From: Bradyrhizobium erythrophlei
GTDB lineage: Bacteria; Pseudomonadota; Alphaproteobacteria; Rhizobiales; Xanthobacteraceae
Length of the DNA: 64,000 nt
NCBI RefSeq assembly: GCF_900142985.1
Contig: NZ_LT670849.1
Span: 1,116,001-1,180,000 of the forward strand
Direction: 5' to 3'
This document shows, in pieces, positions 42,406-51,180 of this stretch. The notes beneath the pieces were generated by a model. It saw only the letters and a program-made list of their open reading frames with translations, had not been told where the DNA came from and ran no database searches. The translations under genes and the position numbers were made by a program. Positions within the stretch are counted from its first letter, which is position 1, and each line of letters opens with the position of its first letter.

Positions 42406-43514
42406 CCAGATCATGCTGTGTTGTCTTGACCGTACTGGTGGCGGTTCTCGTCGTCTGTTCAATCGATGTCGTATCGGCACAGGCCGCGCCATTCGGACCC
42501 CCTCATCCTGCCGGTGACATGTCGGCATCCGGCCTCACGGGCTGGGTCTTTGCCCAGCAAGCGGCCTTCGATCGTTCGCTGTCGGGCTTCATCCGGGCGA
42601 GCAAGGAGGATGGAGCCGCGATGTGGGGACTCTTCGGCACCTCGTTTCTTTATGGCGTCTTTCACGCCGTGGGCCCGGGGCACGGCAAGGCCGTAATCTC
42701 CTCTTACCTCGTCGCCAACGAAGAGACCTGGCGTCGCGGCGTTGTCATGTCATTCGCGTCGGCGGGCATCCAATCCCTCGTTGCCATCGTCGTGGTGGCC
42801 ATCGCCGCGGTTCTTCTCGGCGCGACGGCGAAGACGATCGGGCTGACCGTTCATCTCGTCGAGATCGTCAGCTATGGTCTGGTCATCCTGATCGGCCTGC
42901 GGCTTTTCTACGTCAAAGGCCGCGGCTTTCTCCTCGCCTGCCGCGAACTGGCGTGGATTCCGGCGCCCGCCCTCGCTGTCACGTCAGGACGCGGTAGCAA
43001 GATCCTTCCGCTTCTGACTCCGCGCCTCGGCGCGATGACCGTGCGTGGCGGGCAATGCCTGGTCAATGGATGCGCCGGTCACGAGCACGGCTTTCACTGC
43101 CACGACGACCATCACGAGTCGGCTTGGGGCCACGCCCACGGGCCAGACCCCGCTGAGCTTGCCGGCGCGGGTGGCTGGCGCCGAGGGCTCTCGGCGGTGG
43201 TCGCGGTTGGATTGCGGCCGTGTTCCGGCGCGATCATCGTCCTCATCTTCGCGCTGACCCAAGACCTGTTCTGGACGGGCGTCGGCGCCACCTTGATCAT
43301 GGGGCTTGGCACAGCGGTGACTGTTGCAGCGATCGCAACGCTCGCAATGAGTGCGCGGCAGATCGCAAGCCGCGTCGCCGAGGCCCGGGCCGGATTCGGC
43401 ATGCTCATTTTGAGAGCTATCGAGGTCGGCGCCGCGGCGCTCATAGTCACGTTCGGCACATTGTTGTTGGCAGGTTACATGGCCAGCGAACAACTCTGGA
43501 TGTTTACGGGATAG
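42402..43514 (+). CDS. NicO/RcnA-type nickel/cobalt transporter
   Basis: The 370-residue protein has a signal-like N-terminus, then a membrane domain with GVFHAVGPGHGKAVISSYL (NicO/RcnA motif), SFASAGIQSLVAIVVVAIA, a His-rich cytosolic loop (CAGHEHGFHCHDDHHESAWGHAHG) and VAVGLRPCSGAIIVLIFAL. RcnA-type proteins export Ni and Co, but DUF1007-linked members may import. The direction is not decidable from sequence. ATG at 42402 overlaps the DUF1007 stop. Confidence 0.88.
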   Translation: MTRSCCVVLTVLVAVLVVCSIDVVSAQAAPFGPPHPAGDMSASGLTGWVFAQQAAFDRSLSGFIRASKEDGAAMWGLFGTSFLYGVFHAVGPGHGKAVISSYLVANEETWRRGVVMSFASAGIQSLVAIVVVAIAAVLLGATAKTIGLTVHLVEIVSYGLVILIGLRLFYVKGRGFLLACRELAWIPAPALAVTSGRGSKILPLLTPRLGAMTVRGGQCLVNGCAGHEHGFHCHDDHHESAWGHAHGPDPAELAGAGGWRRGLSAVVAVGLRPCSGAIIVLIFALTQDLFWTGVGATLIMGLGTAVTVAAIATLAMSARQIASRVAEARAGFGMLILRAIEVGAAALIVTFGTLLLAGYMASEQLWMFTG

Positions 43515-43688
43515 AGATGATGGGCAATCAGCGGACTGCGGGGTTGGTCAAAGATCCACGGGCGGCCATAGCCGTCGATCGAGATATAAAGGGAGCCAGC
43601 CTCATCATCCGCCTAGGCGATCGGAGCTGACGGAACCGACGCTTTGCATTGCGTGCCAAACGACATTTGGGTTTTCCGCACAAGATAT

Positions 43689-43706
43689 GTAATGTTATAA
43701 CATAAC
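43689..43706. promoter_or_regulatory. Zur-like operator upstream of the CobW GTPase gene
   Basis: GTAATGTTATAACATAAC matches its own reverse complement at 16 of 18 positions, with a perfect ATGTTATAACAT core. This is very close to the Zur box known in proteobacteria (as recalled: ATGTTATAACAT-type dyads). It lies 169 bp ahead of the CobW gene. Confidence 0.75.
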
Positions 43707-43724
43707 TATCAACTGCGAGGCCCC

Positions 43725-43859
43725 ATGTCCGCTGCGGCCGGTCCGGCCCAATACCGTCACAAGAGCGGACCTGCGCGCGGGCCTGCCGCCCATTCCCGGG
43801 AAGATGACGCAAGGGGTGCCCGCTGCGAACCGCGGCCGCCAAAACTTCTGACCCCCTAA
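43725..43859 (+). CDS. Possible 44-residue small ORF between the Zur-like box and cobW-family gene
   Basis: ATG at 43725 has GAGG five bases upstream, and the frame runs 44 codons to TAA, 15 bp before the CobW ATG. The protein is basic and Pro/Ala-rich (SAAAGPAQYRHKSGPARGPA) with no recognisable domain. It may be a regulatory leader ORF or chance. In favour are its position inside a presumably Zur-controlled leader and its ribosome binding site. Confidence 0.3.
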   Translation: MSAAAGPAQYRHKSGPARGPAAHSREDDARGARCEPRPPKLLTP

Positions 43860-43874
43860 TATAAGGACTCGCCC

Positions 43875-44846
43875 ATGCCTGAACCTGCGACGCAGATTCC
43901 CGTCACGGTCCTGACCGGCTATCTCGGCTCGGGGAAAACCACGCTGCTCAACCGCATCCTCACCGAGACACACGGCAAGCGGTTTGCCGTGATCGTCAAT
44001 GAATTCGGCGAGGTCGGTATCGACAACGATCTCATCGTCGAAGCCGATGAGGAAATCTTCGAAATGAACAATGGCTGCATCTGCTGCACGGTTCGCGGCG
44101 ACCTTATTCGTATCGTCGCAGGGCTGATGCGGCGTAGCCGCTCGTTCGACGGCATCGTGGTCGAGACCACGGGGCTTGCTGATCCCGCGCCGGTAGCACA
44201 GACATTCTTTGTCGACGATGAGGTCCGCCGCAAGACCAAGCTCGATGCCATTATCACCGTGACCGACGCCAGACATCTTCTCGAGCAGATCGACCGGGCC
44301 CCGGAAGTCCAAGAACAACTTGCGTTTGCCGATGTCGTTCTGGTCAACAAGGTCGATCTTGTCGATGAGAGCGGCCTGGCCAAGGTCGAACATCGGATCC
44401 GCAGGATCAATCCCTACGCGTCGATCCGCAGGACTGAGCGCTGTGGCATCGACCTCGGCCGGATACTCGGGCGAGACGCTTTCAGCCTCGATCGTATCCT
44501 CGATATCGAGCCGGGATTTCTCACCGAGGAGCATGCTCACGAGCACGACGACGAGATTGCCAGCCTATCACTGGTCGCCGACGAGCCGATGGATCCCGCG
44601 AGGTTCGTCTCATGGATTCAGGATACCACTCAACGTTACGGCACAGACATCCTGCGCATGAAGGGTATTATCGCAATGGCTGAAGATGACCGGCGATTTG
44701 TCGTGCAGGGTGTCCACATGCTGATTGAGGGCGGCAGTCAGCGCGCATGGAAGAAAAACGAAGCGCCCCAAACACGGCTCGTCTTCATCGGCCGCGGTCT
44801 CCCAGTGGACCATCTGAAGCAAGGATTTGAGGCCTGCCGCGCCTAA
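43875..44846 (+). CDS. CobW/COG0523-family GTP-binding metallochaperone
   Basis: The 323-residue G3E GTPase has Walker [13 protein letters not shown], the metal-binding GCICC in [13 protein letters not shown], the NKVD base-specificity motif ([10 protein letters not shown]), and a C-terminal CobW_C domain with a short His-rich linker (HAHEHDDE). The upstream Zur-like palindrome argues for a zinc-starvation role of the ZagA/ZigA kind rather than cobalamin synthesis. Confidence 0.92.
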   Translation: MPEPATQIPVTVLTGYLGSGKTTLLNRILTETHGKRFAVIVNEFGEVGIDNDLIVEADEEIFEMNNGCICCTVRGDLIRIVAGLMRRSRSFDGIVVETTGLADPAPVAQTFFVDDEVRRKTKLDAIITVTDARHLLEQIDRAPEVQEQLAFADVVLVNKVDLVDESGLAKVEHRIRRINPYASIRRTERCGIDLGRILGRDAFSLDRILDIEPGFLTEEHAHEHDDEIASLSLVADEPMDPARFVSWIQDTTQRYGTDILRMKGIIAMAEDDRRFVVQGVHMLIEGGSQRAWKKNEAPQTRLVFIGRGLPVDHLKQGFEACRA

Positions 44847-44936
44847 TCGACGGCACGGGGGCTCATGGCAATCCAGTAAATGGGCGCCCTCTCGGCCCGC
44901 GTCTATTCATTGAACGCATCTACAAACAAGGTTGGA

Positions 44937-45137
44937 ATGCCCATGGGCAACATCGTGCGACTTGTTCCAAAATCTGAGATTGAGCGGGCTCGTTCAATTC
45001 GAGAGGCTCGCGCAATATACGACAGTATATTCCCGCCGACCGATGTTGTTGGCGAGCGGCCAGATGGTCGCGTCAGCCAAGGGACGCAGTCGGACCGAAA
45101 GGGCTTGCTTTCTCGAGAAGAAACGGTCGGACAATAG
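44937..45137 (+). CDS. Small conserved hypothetical protein (Bradyrhizobium type)
   Basis: The 66-residue protein begins MPMGNIVRLVPKSEIERARSIREARAIYDSIFPP. I recall similar small proteins in many Bradyrhizobium genomes, of unknown function. AAGG lies five bases before the ATG at 44937; an ATG at 44943 (MGNIV) is an alternative. A longer frame from 44880 has no ribosome binding site. Confidence 0.6.
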   Translation: MPMGNIVRLVPKSEIERARSIREARAIYDSIFPPTDVVGERPDGRVSQGTQSDRKGLLSREETVGQ

Positions 45138-45175
45138 CGAGATTTCGATCTTTGCTACCGTCTCCGATCCAACTT

Positions 45176-45688
45176 CTATTTGGCGGAGGCCCAGTCCGGG
45201 CGGATCGCGCCGGAGACGCCGTTGAATGCGCCATCGACGAGTTCGGCAACCAAAAGGCGGCTGTAGTCGACCGGTCCGGGCATGGTCGCCCGGCCCTGCG
45301 GCACCGTCTTGAAGCCGGCCCGGCTGTAATAGGCTTCGTCACCGACAAGGAGCACCAGGCGGTGCCCCTTGGCTTTCGCATCATGGAGCGCACGTTCCAG
45401 CAGCGCACGCCCGACCCCCCGGCTGCGAAACGGCGGTTCGACCGTCAGCGGCCCCAGCAACAACGCCTTGGTCTCGCCGACAACGACGGGCAATTGCCGC
45501 ACCGAGCCTACCAACAGCGTCCCGATCCGGGCCGTGAACGACAGATCGAGCAAATGATCGACGTGTTCGCGGATCCGGTAGGCGCTCAGCACAAAGCGGC
45601 CGGGACCGAAGGTACGCTCATGCAAGCGCTCGATCGCCTGCGCATCGTTTGCGGTTTCGGCCAGGATGGTCAAAGAGAGATCGCTCAT
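45176..45688 (-). CDS. GNAT-family N-acetyltransferase
   Basis: The 170-residue protein has the acetyl-CoA-binding motif A, LLGPLTVEPPFRSRGVGRALLERAL (Q/RxxGxG/A form), and motif B, LVLLVGDEAYYSRAGF. It resembles the YhbS-like group. The substrate is unknown. Twin-hairpin copy C begins at the base just upstream of the start codon, so there is no room for an unpaired ribosome binding site. Confidence 0.88.
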   Translation of the reverse strand: MSDLSLTILAETANDAQAIERLHERTFGPGRFVLSAYRIREHVDHLLDLSFTARIGTLLVGSVRQLPVVVGETKALLLGPLTVEPPFRSRGVGRALLERALHDAKAKGHRLVLLVGDEAYYSRAGFKTVPQGRATMPGPVDYSRLLVAELVDGAFNGVSGAIRPDWASAK

Positions 45689-45858
45689 CCAGTGCCCACT
45701 TTCCGAAGTTCGTGCACCACTTCCGCGCCCACCTTTGACGAACTTCGGAAAGTTATGGGCACTGGCAAATTAACGAATTCTAGTACCGCTTTATCGATCT
45801 GAAGTCCCTGATCGAACTCGCCGCTTGTGGTGCAGGGACTTCAGATCGGCGGTACTGG
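45689..45858. repeat. Twin-hairpin element, copy C (two inverted hairpins of 77 and 79 nt)
   Basis: Hairpin C1 (45689-45765) pairs CCAGTGCCCA with TGGGCACTGG (10 bp), has an unpaired TTA on the 3' arm (45753-45755), a perfect 15-bp stem (45699-45713 with 45738-45752) and a 24-nt loop. Hairpin C2 (45780-45858) pairs CTAGTACCGC with GCGGTACTGG (one G:T pair), has an unpaired TTTAT on the 5' arm (45790-45794), a perfect 16-bp stem (45795-45810 with 45833-45848) and a 22-nt loop. The linker is 14 nt. It lies between two minus-strand genes and touches the GNAT start codon. Confidence 0.85.
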
Positions 45859-45887
45859 GCAGTTTCAACTTCGAATGGGAGGGCCCG

Positions 45888-46925
45888 TCAAGTCTTCTCG
45901 AGCGGAGCCTGGGCCAGATAGGCCAACAGCTTCATTTCCCGGCGCCCGCGCGTCACGGTGTCGAGCACGAGGCCGGAGGCGACCGAAAGCATCGCCAGAA
46001 CCATCAAGCCCATCGACAGAACCGCGGTCGGCAGGCGGGGAACGACGCCCAGTTCCAGGTAGGTGACGAATACGGGAATCGCGAGACTGACCGAAACGAG
46101 CCCGATGAAACCACCAATCGCCGTGAAAAAGCCCAGCGGCTTTTCCGAGCGATAGAGCTTCAGGATGGTGGAGAGAATCCGGAATCCGTCGCGCCAGGTG
46201 TTGAGTTTGCTGACCGAGCCCTCCGGCCGCGCGAAATACGGCGTTTCGATCTCGGCCGTCGGCAGCGCCAATTCCAGCGCATGCACGCTCAATTCGGTCT
46301 CGATCTCGAAGCCGTCTGACAGCACCGGGAACGATTTGACAAACCGGCGCGAGAACACCCGATAGCCGGAAAGAATATCCTTGAACGCCTTGCCGAACAC
46401 CGCGGCCAGAAAGCTCGTCAGAAGCCAGTTGCCGGTGCGGTGACCGGGCCGCCAGGCCGCCTGCGCCTGGTCGACCCGCAGACCGACCACCATGTCGAGA
46501 TGTTCCGACGCCAGCATGTCGATCATTTTCGGCACACTTGCGGCATCGTAGGTCGCATCGCCATCGACCAGCACGTAGATGTCGGCATCGATGTCGGCGA
46601 ACATGCGCCGCACGACATGGCCTTTGCCCTGGCGGCGTTCGCTGCGCACCGTGGCTCCGGCATCGCGGGCAACCGCGACCGTGCGATCGGTTGAATTGTT
46701 GTCGTAGACGTAGATCGCGGCCGAAGGCAGCGCCTTCTGGAAATCGGCGACCACGGTTGCGACCGCGGCCTCCTCGTTGAAGCATGGCACGAGCACCGCG
46801 ACACGCGGCTCCGCCGGCTGGGCTTGCGGAAATTCGGACCTGGCGAATTCCGCCAAGGCCTGCGCCATTCCGGCCAGATCGCCGCGAGGCTTTTCAGGGC
46901 GCTTGGGTTGCGATACGGCGCTCAT
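45888..46925 (-). CDS. Family 2 glycosyltransferase with C-terminal membrane helices
   Basis: The 345-residue protein has a GT-A fold with VAVLVPCFNEEAAVATVV at about residue 43, DNNSTDRTVAVA, the DxD-like DGDATYD, and SGYRVFSRRFVKSFP. Two membrane helices follow (about 265-320: FFTAIGGFIGLVSVSLAIPVFV and AVLSMGLMVLAMLSVASGLVL). It resembles polyprenyl-phosphate mannosyltransferase-like enzymes, so it may make a lipid-linked sugar. The acceptor is unknown. ATG at 46925. Confidence 0.88.
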   Translation of the reverse strand: MSAVSQPKRPEKPRGDLAGMAQALAEFARSEFPQAQPAEPRVAVLVPCFNEEAAVATVVADFQKALPSAAIYVYDNNSTDRTVAVARDAGATVRSERRQGKGHVVRRMFADIDADIYVLVDGDATYDAASVPKMIDMLASEHLDMVVGLRVDQAQAAWRPGHRTGNWLLTSFLAAVFGKAFKDILSGYRVFSRRFVKSFPVLSDGFEIETELSVHALELALPTAEIETPYFARPEGSVSKLNTWRDGFRILSTILKLYRSEKPLGFFTAIGGFIGLVSVSLAIPVFVTYLELGVVPRLPTAVLSMGLMVLAMLSVASGLVLDTVTRGRREMKLLAYLAQAPLEKT

Positions 46926-46988
46926 TGGCAAATCCTTAACGACCGTTAGGGTTTTGCCCGATGATACGGACGTACCTGCTAACGTTCT

Positions 46989-47486
46989 CTAACGCCAGGT
47001 CCGGATTTGCGGCTTGTTTTCGATTACTTCCGCGATCCGCAGCCGTGTTCCCGTCGTGGTGTCCGGCGGCAGGGCCTGCGTTTCGAAAAAGCCGCAATCG
47101 ATGATCTCGCGATTCGGCGCCGGCTTGCGGTCCTGACTGAAATGACGAACCACATAGACGGCGACATGATCGCGCCTGGAAACGTGGCTGTTCAGATAGA
47201 CACCGAACAGCGCCGGCTCGCCGACAAGTTCGATCCGCCCCTCCTCTGCCAATTCGCGCTTCAGCGCCTCACGCAGGGTCTCTCCGGTTTCCACCCCGCC
47301 GCCCGGCAGATGCCAGCCGCTGACATAGCTGTGCTTGATCAGAAACACGCGATTTTCGCCGTCAAGCACGACGGCGCGCACGCCGAGCGTCATGCCCCTC
47401 GCAAAGCGCCAGTAAAAATGAAACAGCTGCCGCAGCGCCGGTTCAAGACATATTCGCAGGCGCTGCATTGTCGTCGTCACGGCCAT
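46989..47486 (-). CDS. NUDIX hydrolase
   Basis: The 165-residue protein has a full NUDIX box (GGGVETGETLREALKRELAEE, positions near 62-82) after the strand VFLIKHSYVSGWHLP. An N-terminal hydrophobic helix precedes (LRQLFHFYWRFARG). The substrate is not predictable. It is divergent from the metallophosphoesterase gene. Confidence 0.9.
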   Translation of the reverse strand: MAVTTTMQRLRICLEPALRQLFHFYWRFARGMTLGVRAVVLDGENRVFLIKHSYVSGWHLPGGGVETGETLREALKRELAEEGRIELVGEPALFGVYLNSHVSRRDHVAVYVVRHFSQDRKPAPNREIIDCGFFETQALPPDTTTGTRLRIAEVIENKPQIRTWR

Positions 47487-47575
47487 CCTTGCTCGTCAAA
47501 TATTACGTTTGATCCTTGCATCCTCGCTGACAGCTTGCCAATACATTCGCCGAGCCAGTGGAGTAGATACCGTAA

Positions 47576-48469
47576 ATGGCCGCCTTCACCGTCGCCCACG
47601 TATCGGACCCGCACCTTCCGCCGCTGCCGGAGCCGCGGCTTGCCGAACTCATGGGCAAGCGCGTGTTCGGCTATCTCAACTGGACCCGCAACCGCCACCG
47701 GTATCACCGTCGCGAAGTGCTTGATGTCCTGATGTCCGATCTACAGGCGCAGGTGCCGGATCACATCGCGGTCACCGGCGACCTCGTCAATCTGGCGCTG
47801 GAGGCCGAGTTTGCTCCGGCGAAAGCCTGGCTCGAGAGCGTCGGCCCGCCGGAAAAGGTGACCGTCGTTCCCGGCAATCACGATGCCTATGTTCGTCCGA
47901 CCAGCCATCGATTTACGGAGGCGTGGCAAAGCTATCTCTCCGGCGACACGGCGCCGGATCATGGCGCGATCTTTCCGTCGTTGCGCCGGCGCGGCCCGCT
48001 GGCCCTGATCGGTGTCTCCACCGCGGTCCCAACGCCGCCCTTGATGGCGACGGGGTGGCTCGGAAAAGGCCAGATCGAAGCGCTTGAGCGCCTGCTTGCA
48101 AGCCTCGCGTCCGAGGCTGCCTTTCGCATTCTCCTGATTCACCATCCGCTGCGCTCCAGCGCGCGCGCCAAGCGCCTGACCGATGCGCCGGAATTGCTGG
48201 CGCTGCTGAAACAACACGGCGTCGATCTCGTGCTGCACGGCCACGATCACGTACATTCGACGATATGGGTGGAGGGACCGAATGGCTCGCCGATACCGGC
48301 GGTCGGCGTGCCGTCGGCGTCGGCGCGCGCCCATGGCCATTATCCCGATGCGGCCTACAACCTGTTCTCGATCGCGCGCGACGGCGATGGATGGCGCTGC
48401 CGGCAAATGGTGCGCGGTGTCAACGAAGCGCTTCAGGTCAAGGAAATCAGGCGCGTCCAGCTCCTGTAG
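47576..48469 (+). CDS. Metallophosphoesterase (calcineurin-like)
   Basis: The 297-residue protein has the dimetal motifs in order: AHVSDPHLP (DxH near 8-11), VTGDLVN (GDxxN-like), VPGNHDAY (GNHD) and the late HGHDHVHST (GHxH). It resembles CpdA/Icc-type phosphodiesterases, but substrate specificity cannot be deduced. Confidence 0.92.
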   Translation: MAAFTVAHVSDPHLPPLPEPRLAELMGKRVFGYLNWTRNRHRYHRREVLDVLMSDLQAQVPDHIAVTGDLVNLALEAEFAPAKAWLESVGPPEKVTVVPGNHDAYVRPTSHRFTEAWQSYLSGDTAPDHGAIFPSLRRRGPLALIGVSTAVPTPPLMATGWLGKGQIEALERLLASLASEAAFRILLIHHPLRSSARAKRLTDAPELLALLKQHGVDLVLHGHDHVHSTIWVEGPNGSPIPAVGVPSASARAHGHYPDAAYNLFSIARDGDGWRCRQMVRGVNEALQVKEIRRVQLL

Positions 48470-48497
48470 AGCCGCGCACCTGGTTCTCGATAACCAA

Positions 48498-49058
48498 TCA
48501 GAAGCTGCTCAGGCTCGCAATCAGCGCGAGGCAAAACAGCGCGAGCGCGCCGAATACAAAGCCGAGCGCGAATGGCCAGAACCGGCTGCGGCGCGGCTTT
48601 TCGGCCGAGACCGGAGCCAGCGCGACCGCCGGGGTCGCAACCAGCGCATGTTCGCGCTCCACCATGCGGCGCGCGACATAGTCGGTGACGGCATCGACGA
48701 TGGCCGGCACGTCGTGGGATTCGGCGATCACGATGCGGCCGAAGCGCGTGTCCTGCACGAAGCGATAGGCGCGCTTGTCGCGGCCCATCAGAACGTGGGC
48801 AACCACGTCGATCCACAGCCGCGGCGTCTCGCCCTGGCTGATGCCGCGGTCGAACAAATCGACGCTATCGGGAATTTGTGCAAACAGCGGGTCCAGCGCT
48901 TCGCTCAGGATTTCGAGCCGCGCCACTTCTGCGTCCCGCAGGTCAACGACGACGCCGGTGCGATCGGCCGCTTCGATCCGCGCCTTGCGGAGCGCATCGC
49001 GCAGCCGCGTCGGTCGTGCTTCGTCAGCCTCTGCTCCGATATTTTGTGCCTCTGCCAT
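48498..49058 (-). CDS. Hypothetical protein with C-terminal membrane anchor
   Basis: The 186-residue protein has a soluble region with several hydrophobic strands (LRDAEVARLEILSEALDPLFAQIPDSVDLFD, WIDVVAHVLMGRDKRAYRFVQD) and a C-terminal membrane helix (FWPFALGFVFGALALFCLALIAS) with a short tail. It is probably tail-anchored in the inner membrane. No domain is recognised. ATG at 49058; an in-frame ATG three codons upstream is also possible. Convergent with the phosphoesterase gene. Confidence 0.7.
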   Translation of the reverse strand: MAEAQNIGAEADEARPTRLRDALRKARIEAADRTGVVVDLRDAEVARLEILSEALDPLFAQIPDSVDLFDRGISQGETPRLWIDVVAHVLMGRDKRAYRFVQDTRFGRIVIAESHDVPAIVDAVTDYVARRMVEREHALVATPAVALAPVSAEKPRRSRFWPFALGFVFGALALFCLALIASLSSF

Positions 49059-49168
49059 CGCCTTCACGTCCCGTCCTGATCGCGCGCCCCCGCGGAAACT
49101 GCCGTTAACCTATCAGTAACCCTGCCATCCGCAAAGAGCCGTTGGTTCCCAATGGCTTATGGTCCCCT

Positions 49169-49213
49169 GAAAACGAACGCGGCCCCCGTCACCCCGAAGG
49201 GTGAGGAGGCCGC
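49169..49213 (-). terminator. Intrinsic terminator of the aceA-DUF4170 operon
   Basis: The outer stem GCGGCC / GGCCGC and inner stem TCACCC / GGGTGA enclose a TTCG tetraloop on the minus strand, followed by GTTCGTTTTC. It lies 33 bases after the DUF4170 stop. Confidence 0.8.
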
Positions 49214-49245
49214 GCCCGTCCTTGGACGTCTTCTTAAAGAAACGA

Positions 49246-49455
49246 TCAGGCCATCACGCGGGCGGGCTCTTCCACGATGGAGAAGCGCACGCCGGCCTTG
49301 TGGCGATTCTCTTCGGAGACTTCACGCCAACAATCCTCAGCCTCCTTACGGCTCTTGAACGGACCTTTGACCTGCGCCGAGCCTTCCACGAGCTTGTGGA
49401 AATTCATCGAGCCGAACTCGCCGCCGATCACCCAGAAATTGCTGCCTTTGGTCAT
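49246..49455 (-). CDS. DUF4170 small protein
   Basis: The 69-residue protein (NFWVIGGEFGSMNFHKLVEG, then GPFKSRKEAEDCWREVSEENRHKAGVRFSIVEE) matches the DUF4170 family of Alphaproteobacteria, of unknown function. It starts 26 bp after the aceA stop and shares its terminator, so it is co-transcribed with isocitrate lyase. Confidence 0.85.
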   Translation of the reverse strand: MTKGSNFWVIGGEFGSMNFHKLVEGSAQVKGPFKSRKEAEDCWREVSEENRHKAGVRFSIVEEPARVMA

Positions 49456-49481
49456 TGTCAGTCTCCTGTCGCTGTCGCGCG

Positions 49482-51119
49482 TTAGCCGAACTGGTTCATC
49501 GTGTTATGGACGCCACCCGCCTTCAGGGCAGCTTCGCCGGCGAAGTACTCCTTGTGATCGTCGCCGATGTCGGAGCCAGCCATGTTCTGATGCTTGACGC
49601 AGGCGATGCCCTGACGGATCTCGGCGCGCTGGACATTCTTCACATAGCCGAGCATGCCCTGCTCGCCGAAATATTCCCTCGCCAGATTGTCGGTCGAGAG
49701 CGCCGCCGTGTGATAGGTCGGCAACGTGATCAGATGATGGAAGATTCCGGCGCGCTTGGCTGAGTCCGCCTGGAAGGTGCGGATACGCTCGTCGGCTTCC
49801 TTTGCCAGCGGCGTGTCGTCATATTCCGCCTTCATCAGTTCGGCACGATTGTACTTGCTGACGTCCTGGCCGGCTTCCTTCATGGCATCGTAGACCTGCC
49901 AACGGAAATTCAGCGTCCAGTTGAACGACGGCGAGTTGTTGTAGGCCAGCTTCGCGTTCGGGATCACCTTGCGGATCCGGTCGACCATCTTGGCGATCTG
50001 CTCGATATGCGGCTTCTCGGTTTCGATCCACAACAGGTCGGCGCCGTTCTGCAACGATGTGATGCAGTCCAGCACGCAGCGATCTTCGCCGGTGCCCGGG
50101 CGGAATTGATAGAGGTTGCTGGGCAACCGTTTGGGGCGCATCATCTTGCCGTGACGGTTGATGATGACATCGCCGTTGCGGGCATTGTCGGCCGTCACTT
50201 CCTCGCAATCGAGGAAGCTGTTGTACTGGTCACCGATGTCGCCGGGCTTGTGGCTCACGGCGATCTGTTGCGTGAGGCCGGCGCCGAGCGAGTCGGTGCG
50301 GGTCACGACGACGCCGTCTTCGACGCCCAGTTCGAGGAATGCGTGGCGACAGGCCCGAATCTTCGCAAGGAAGACCTCGTGCGGCACGGTCACCTTGCCG
50401 TCCTGATGTCCGCACTGCTTTTCGTCCGAGACCTGGTTTTCGATCTGGAGAGCGCAAGCGCCCGCTTCGATCATCTTCTTGGCGAGCAGATAGGTCGCTT
50501 CCGCGTTGCCGAAGCCGGCATCGATGTCGGCGATAACGGGGACGACATGGGTCTGGAAGCTGTCGATCTTCTCGATCAGCGCCTTCTCCTTCGCCTTGTC
50601 GCCTTCCTTGCGGGCGGCATCGAGCGCGCGGAAGACGTTGCTCAACTCGCGCGAGTCGGCCTGACGCAGGAAGGTATAGAGCTCTTCGATCAGGGCCGGC
50701 ACCGAGGTCTTCTCGTGCATCGACTGGTCGGGCAGCGGTCCGAACTCCGAGCGCAGTGCTGCGATCATCCAGCCGGACAAATACAGGTAGCGGCGCTCGG
50801 TGGTGCCGAAGTGCTTCTTGACCGAGATCAGCTTCTGCTGGGCGATGAAGCCATGCCAGCAGCCCAGCGACTGGGTGTACTTGGTGGGGTCGCCGTCATA
50901 GGCGGCCATGTCGGCCCGCATCAGCGCCGCGGTGTAGCGGGCGACGTCGAGGCCAGTCTTGAAGCGGTTCTGCAGGCGCATGCGCGCCACCGCCTCGGCC
51001 GTCACCCCGTTCCAGGTCGGCTGGGTGTCGAGAAGCGCCTGGGCCGCCTCGATCTCGCTCTGATACGAAGCCGGTCCCTGGAGAGCCTGATTGCCGATCC
51101 CGCGTGGCTGATAGTTCAT
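49482..51119 (-). CDS. aceA: Isocitrate lyase
   Basis: AceA cleaves isocitrate to glyoxylate and succinate, the first step of the glyoxylate shunt for growth on acetate or fatty acids. The 545-residue long form has the catalytic Cys in EKQCGHQDGKV (K-Q-C-G-H rather than the K-K-C-G-H of short forms), metal/substrate residues in VIADIDAGFG, and WIETEKPH and SPSFNWTL near the C-terminus. The start at 51119 has AAAGGA upstream; in-frame codons to 51179 lack one. It is divergent from a RamB/ScfR-type regulator. Confidence 0.95.
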   Translation of the reverse strand: MNYQPRGIGNQALQGPASYQSEIEAAQALLDTQPTWNGVTAEAVARMRLQNRFKTGLDVARYTAALMRADMAAYDGDPTKYTQSLGCWHGFIAQQKLISVKKHFGTTERRYLYLSGWMIAALRSEFGPLPDQSMHEKTSVPALIEELYTFLRQADSRELSNVFRALDAARKEGDKAKEKALIEKIDSFQTHVVPVIADIDAGFGNAEATYLLAKKMIEAGACALQIENQVSDEKQCGHQDGKVTVPHEVFLAKIRACRHAFLELGVEDGVVVTRTDSLGAGLTQQIAVSHKPGDIGDQYNSFLDCEEVTADNARNGDVIINRHGKMMRPKRLPSNLYQFRPGTGEDRCVLDCITSLQNGADLLWIETEKPHIEQIAKMVDRIRKVIPNAKLAYNNSPSFNWTLNFRWQVYDAMKEAGQDVSKYNRAELMKAEYDDTPLAKEADERIRTFQADSAKRAGIFHHLITLPTYHTAALSTDNLAREYFGEQGMLGYVKNVQRAEIRQGIACVKHQNMAGSDIGDDHKEYFAGEAALKAGGVHNTMNQFG

Positions 51120-51180
51120 CTGCGTAATCCTTTCGGTGGCGACGTAACGAGGTGTCACCTCTCGCGACATTCTTGACAAT

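Noticed and set aside
43517..43630. 37-codon ORF after the NicO gene
   Set aside because: No clear ribosome binding site, no recognisable motif, and not supported by position.
43695..44546. 283-codon minus-strand frame over the CobW gene
   Set aside because: Covers the Zur-like box and the GTPase motifs of the real gene; no motif of its own.
50007..51176. 389-codon plus-strand frame over aceA
   Set aside because: Shadow of isocitrate lyase; lacks start signal and domain.
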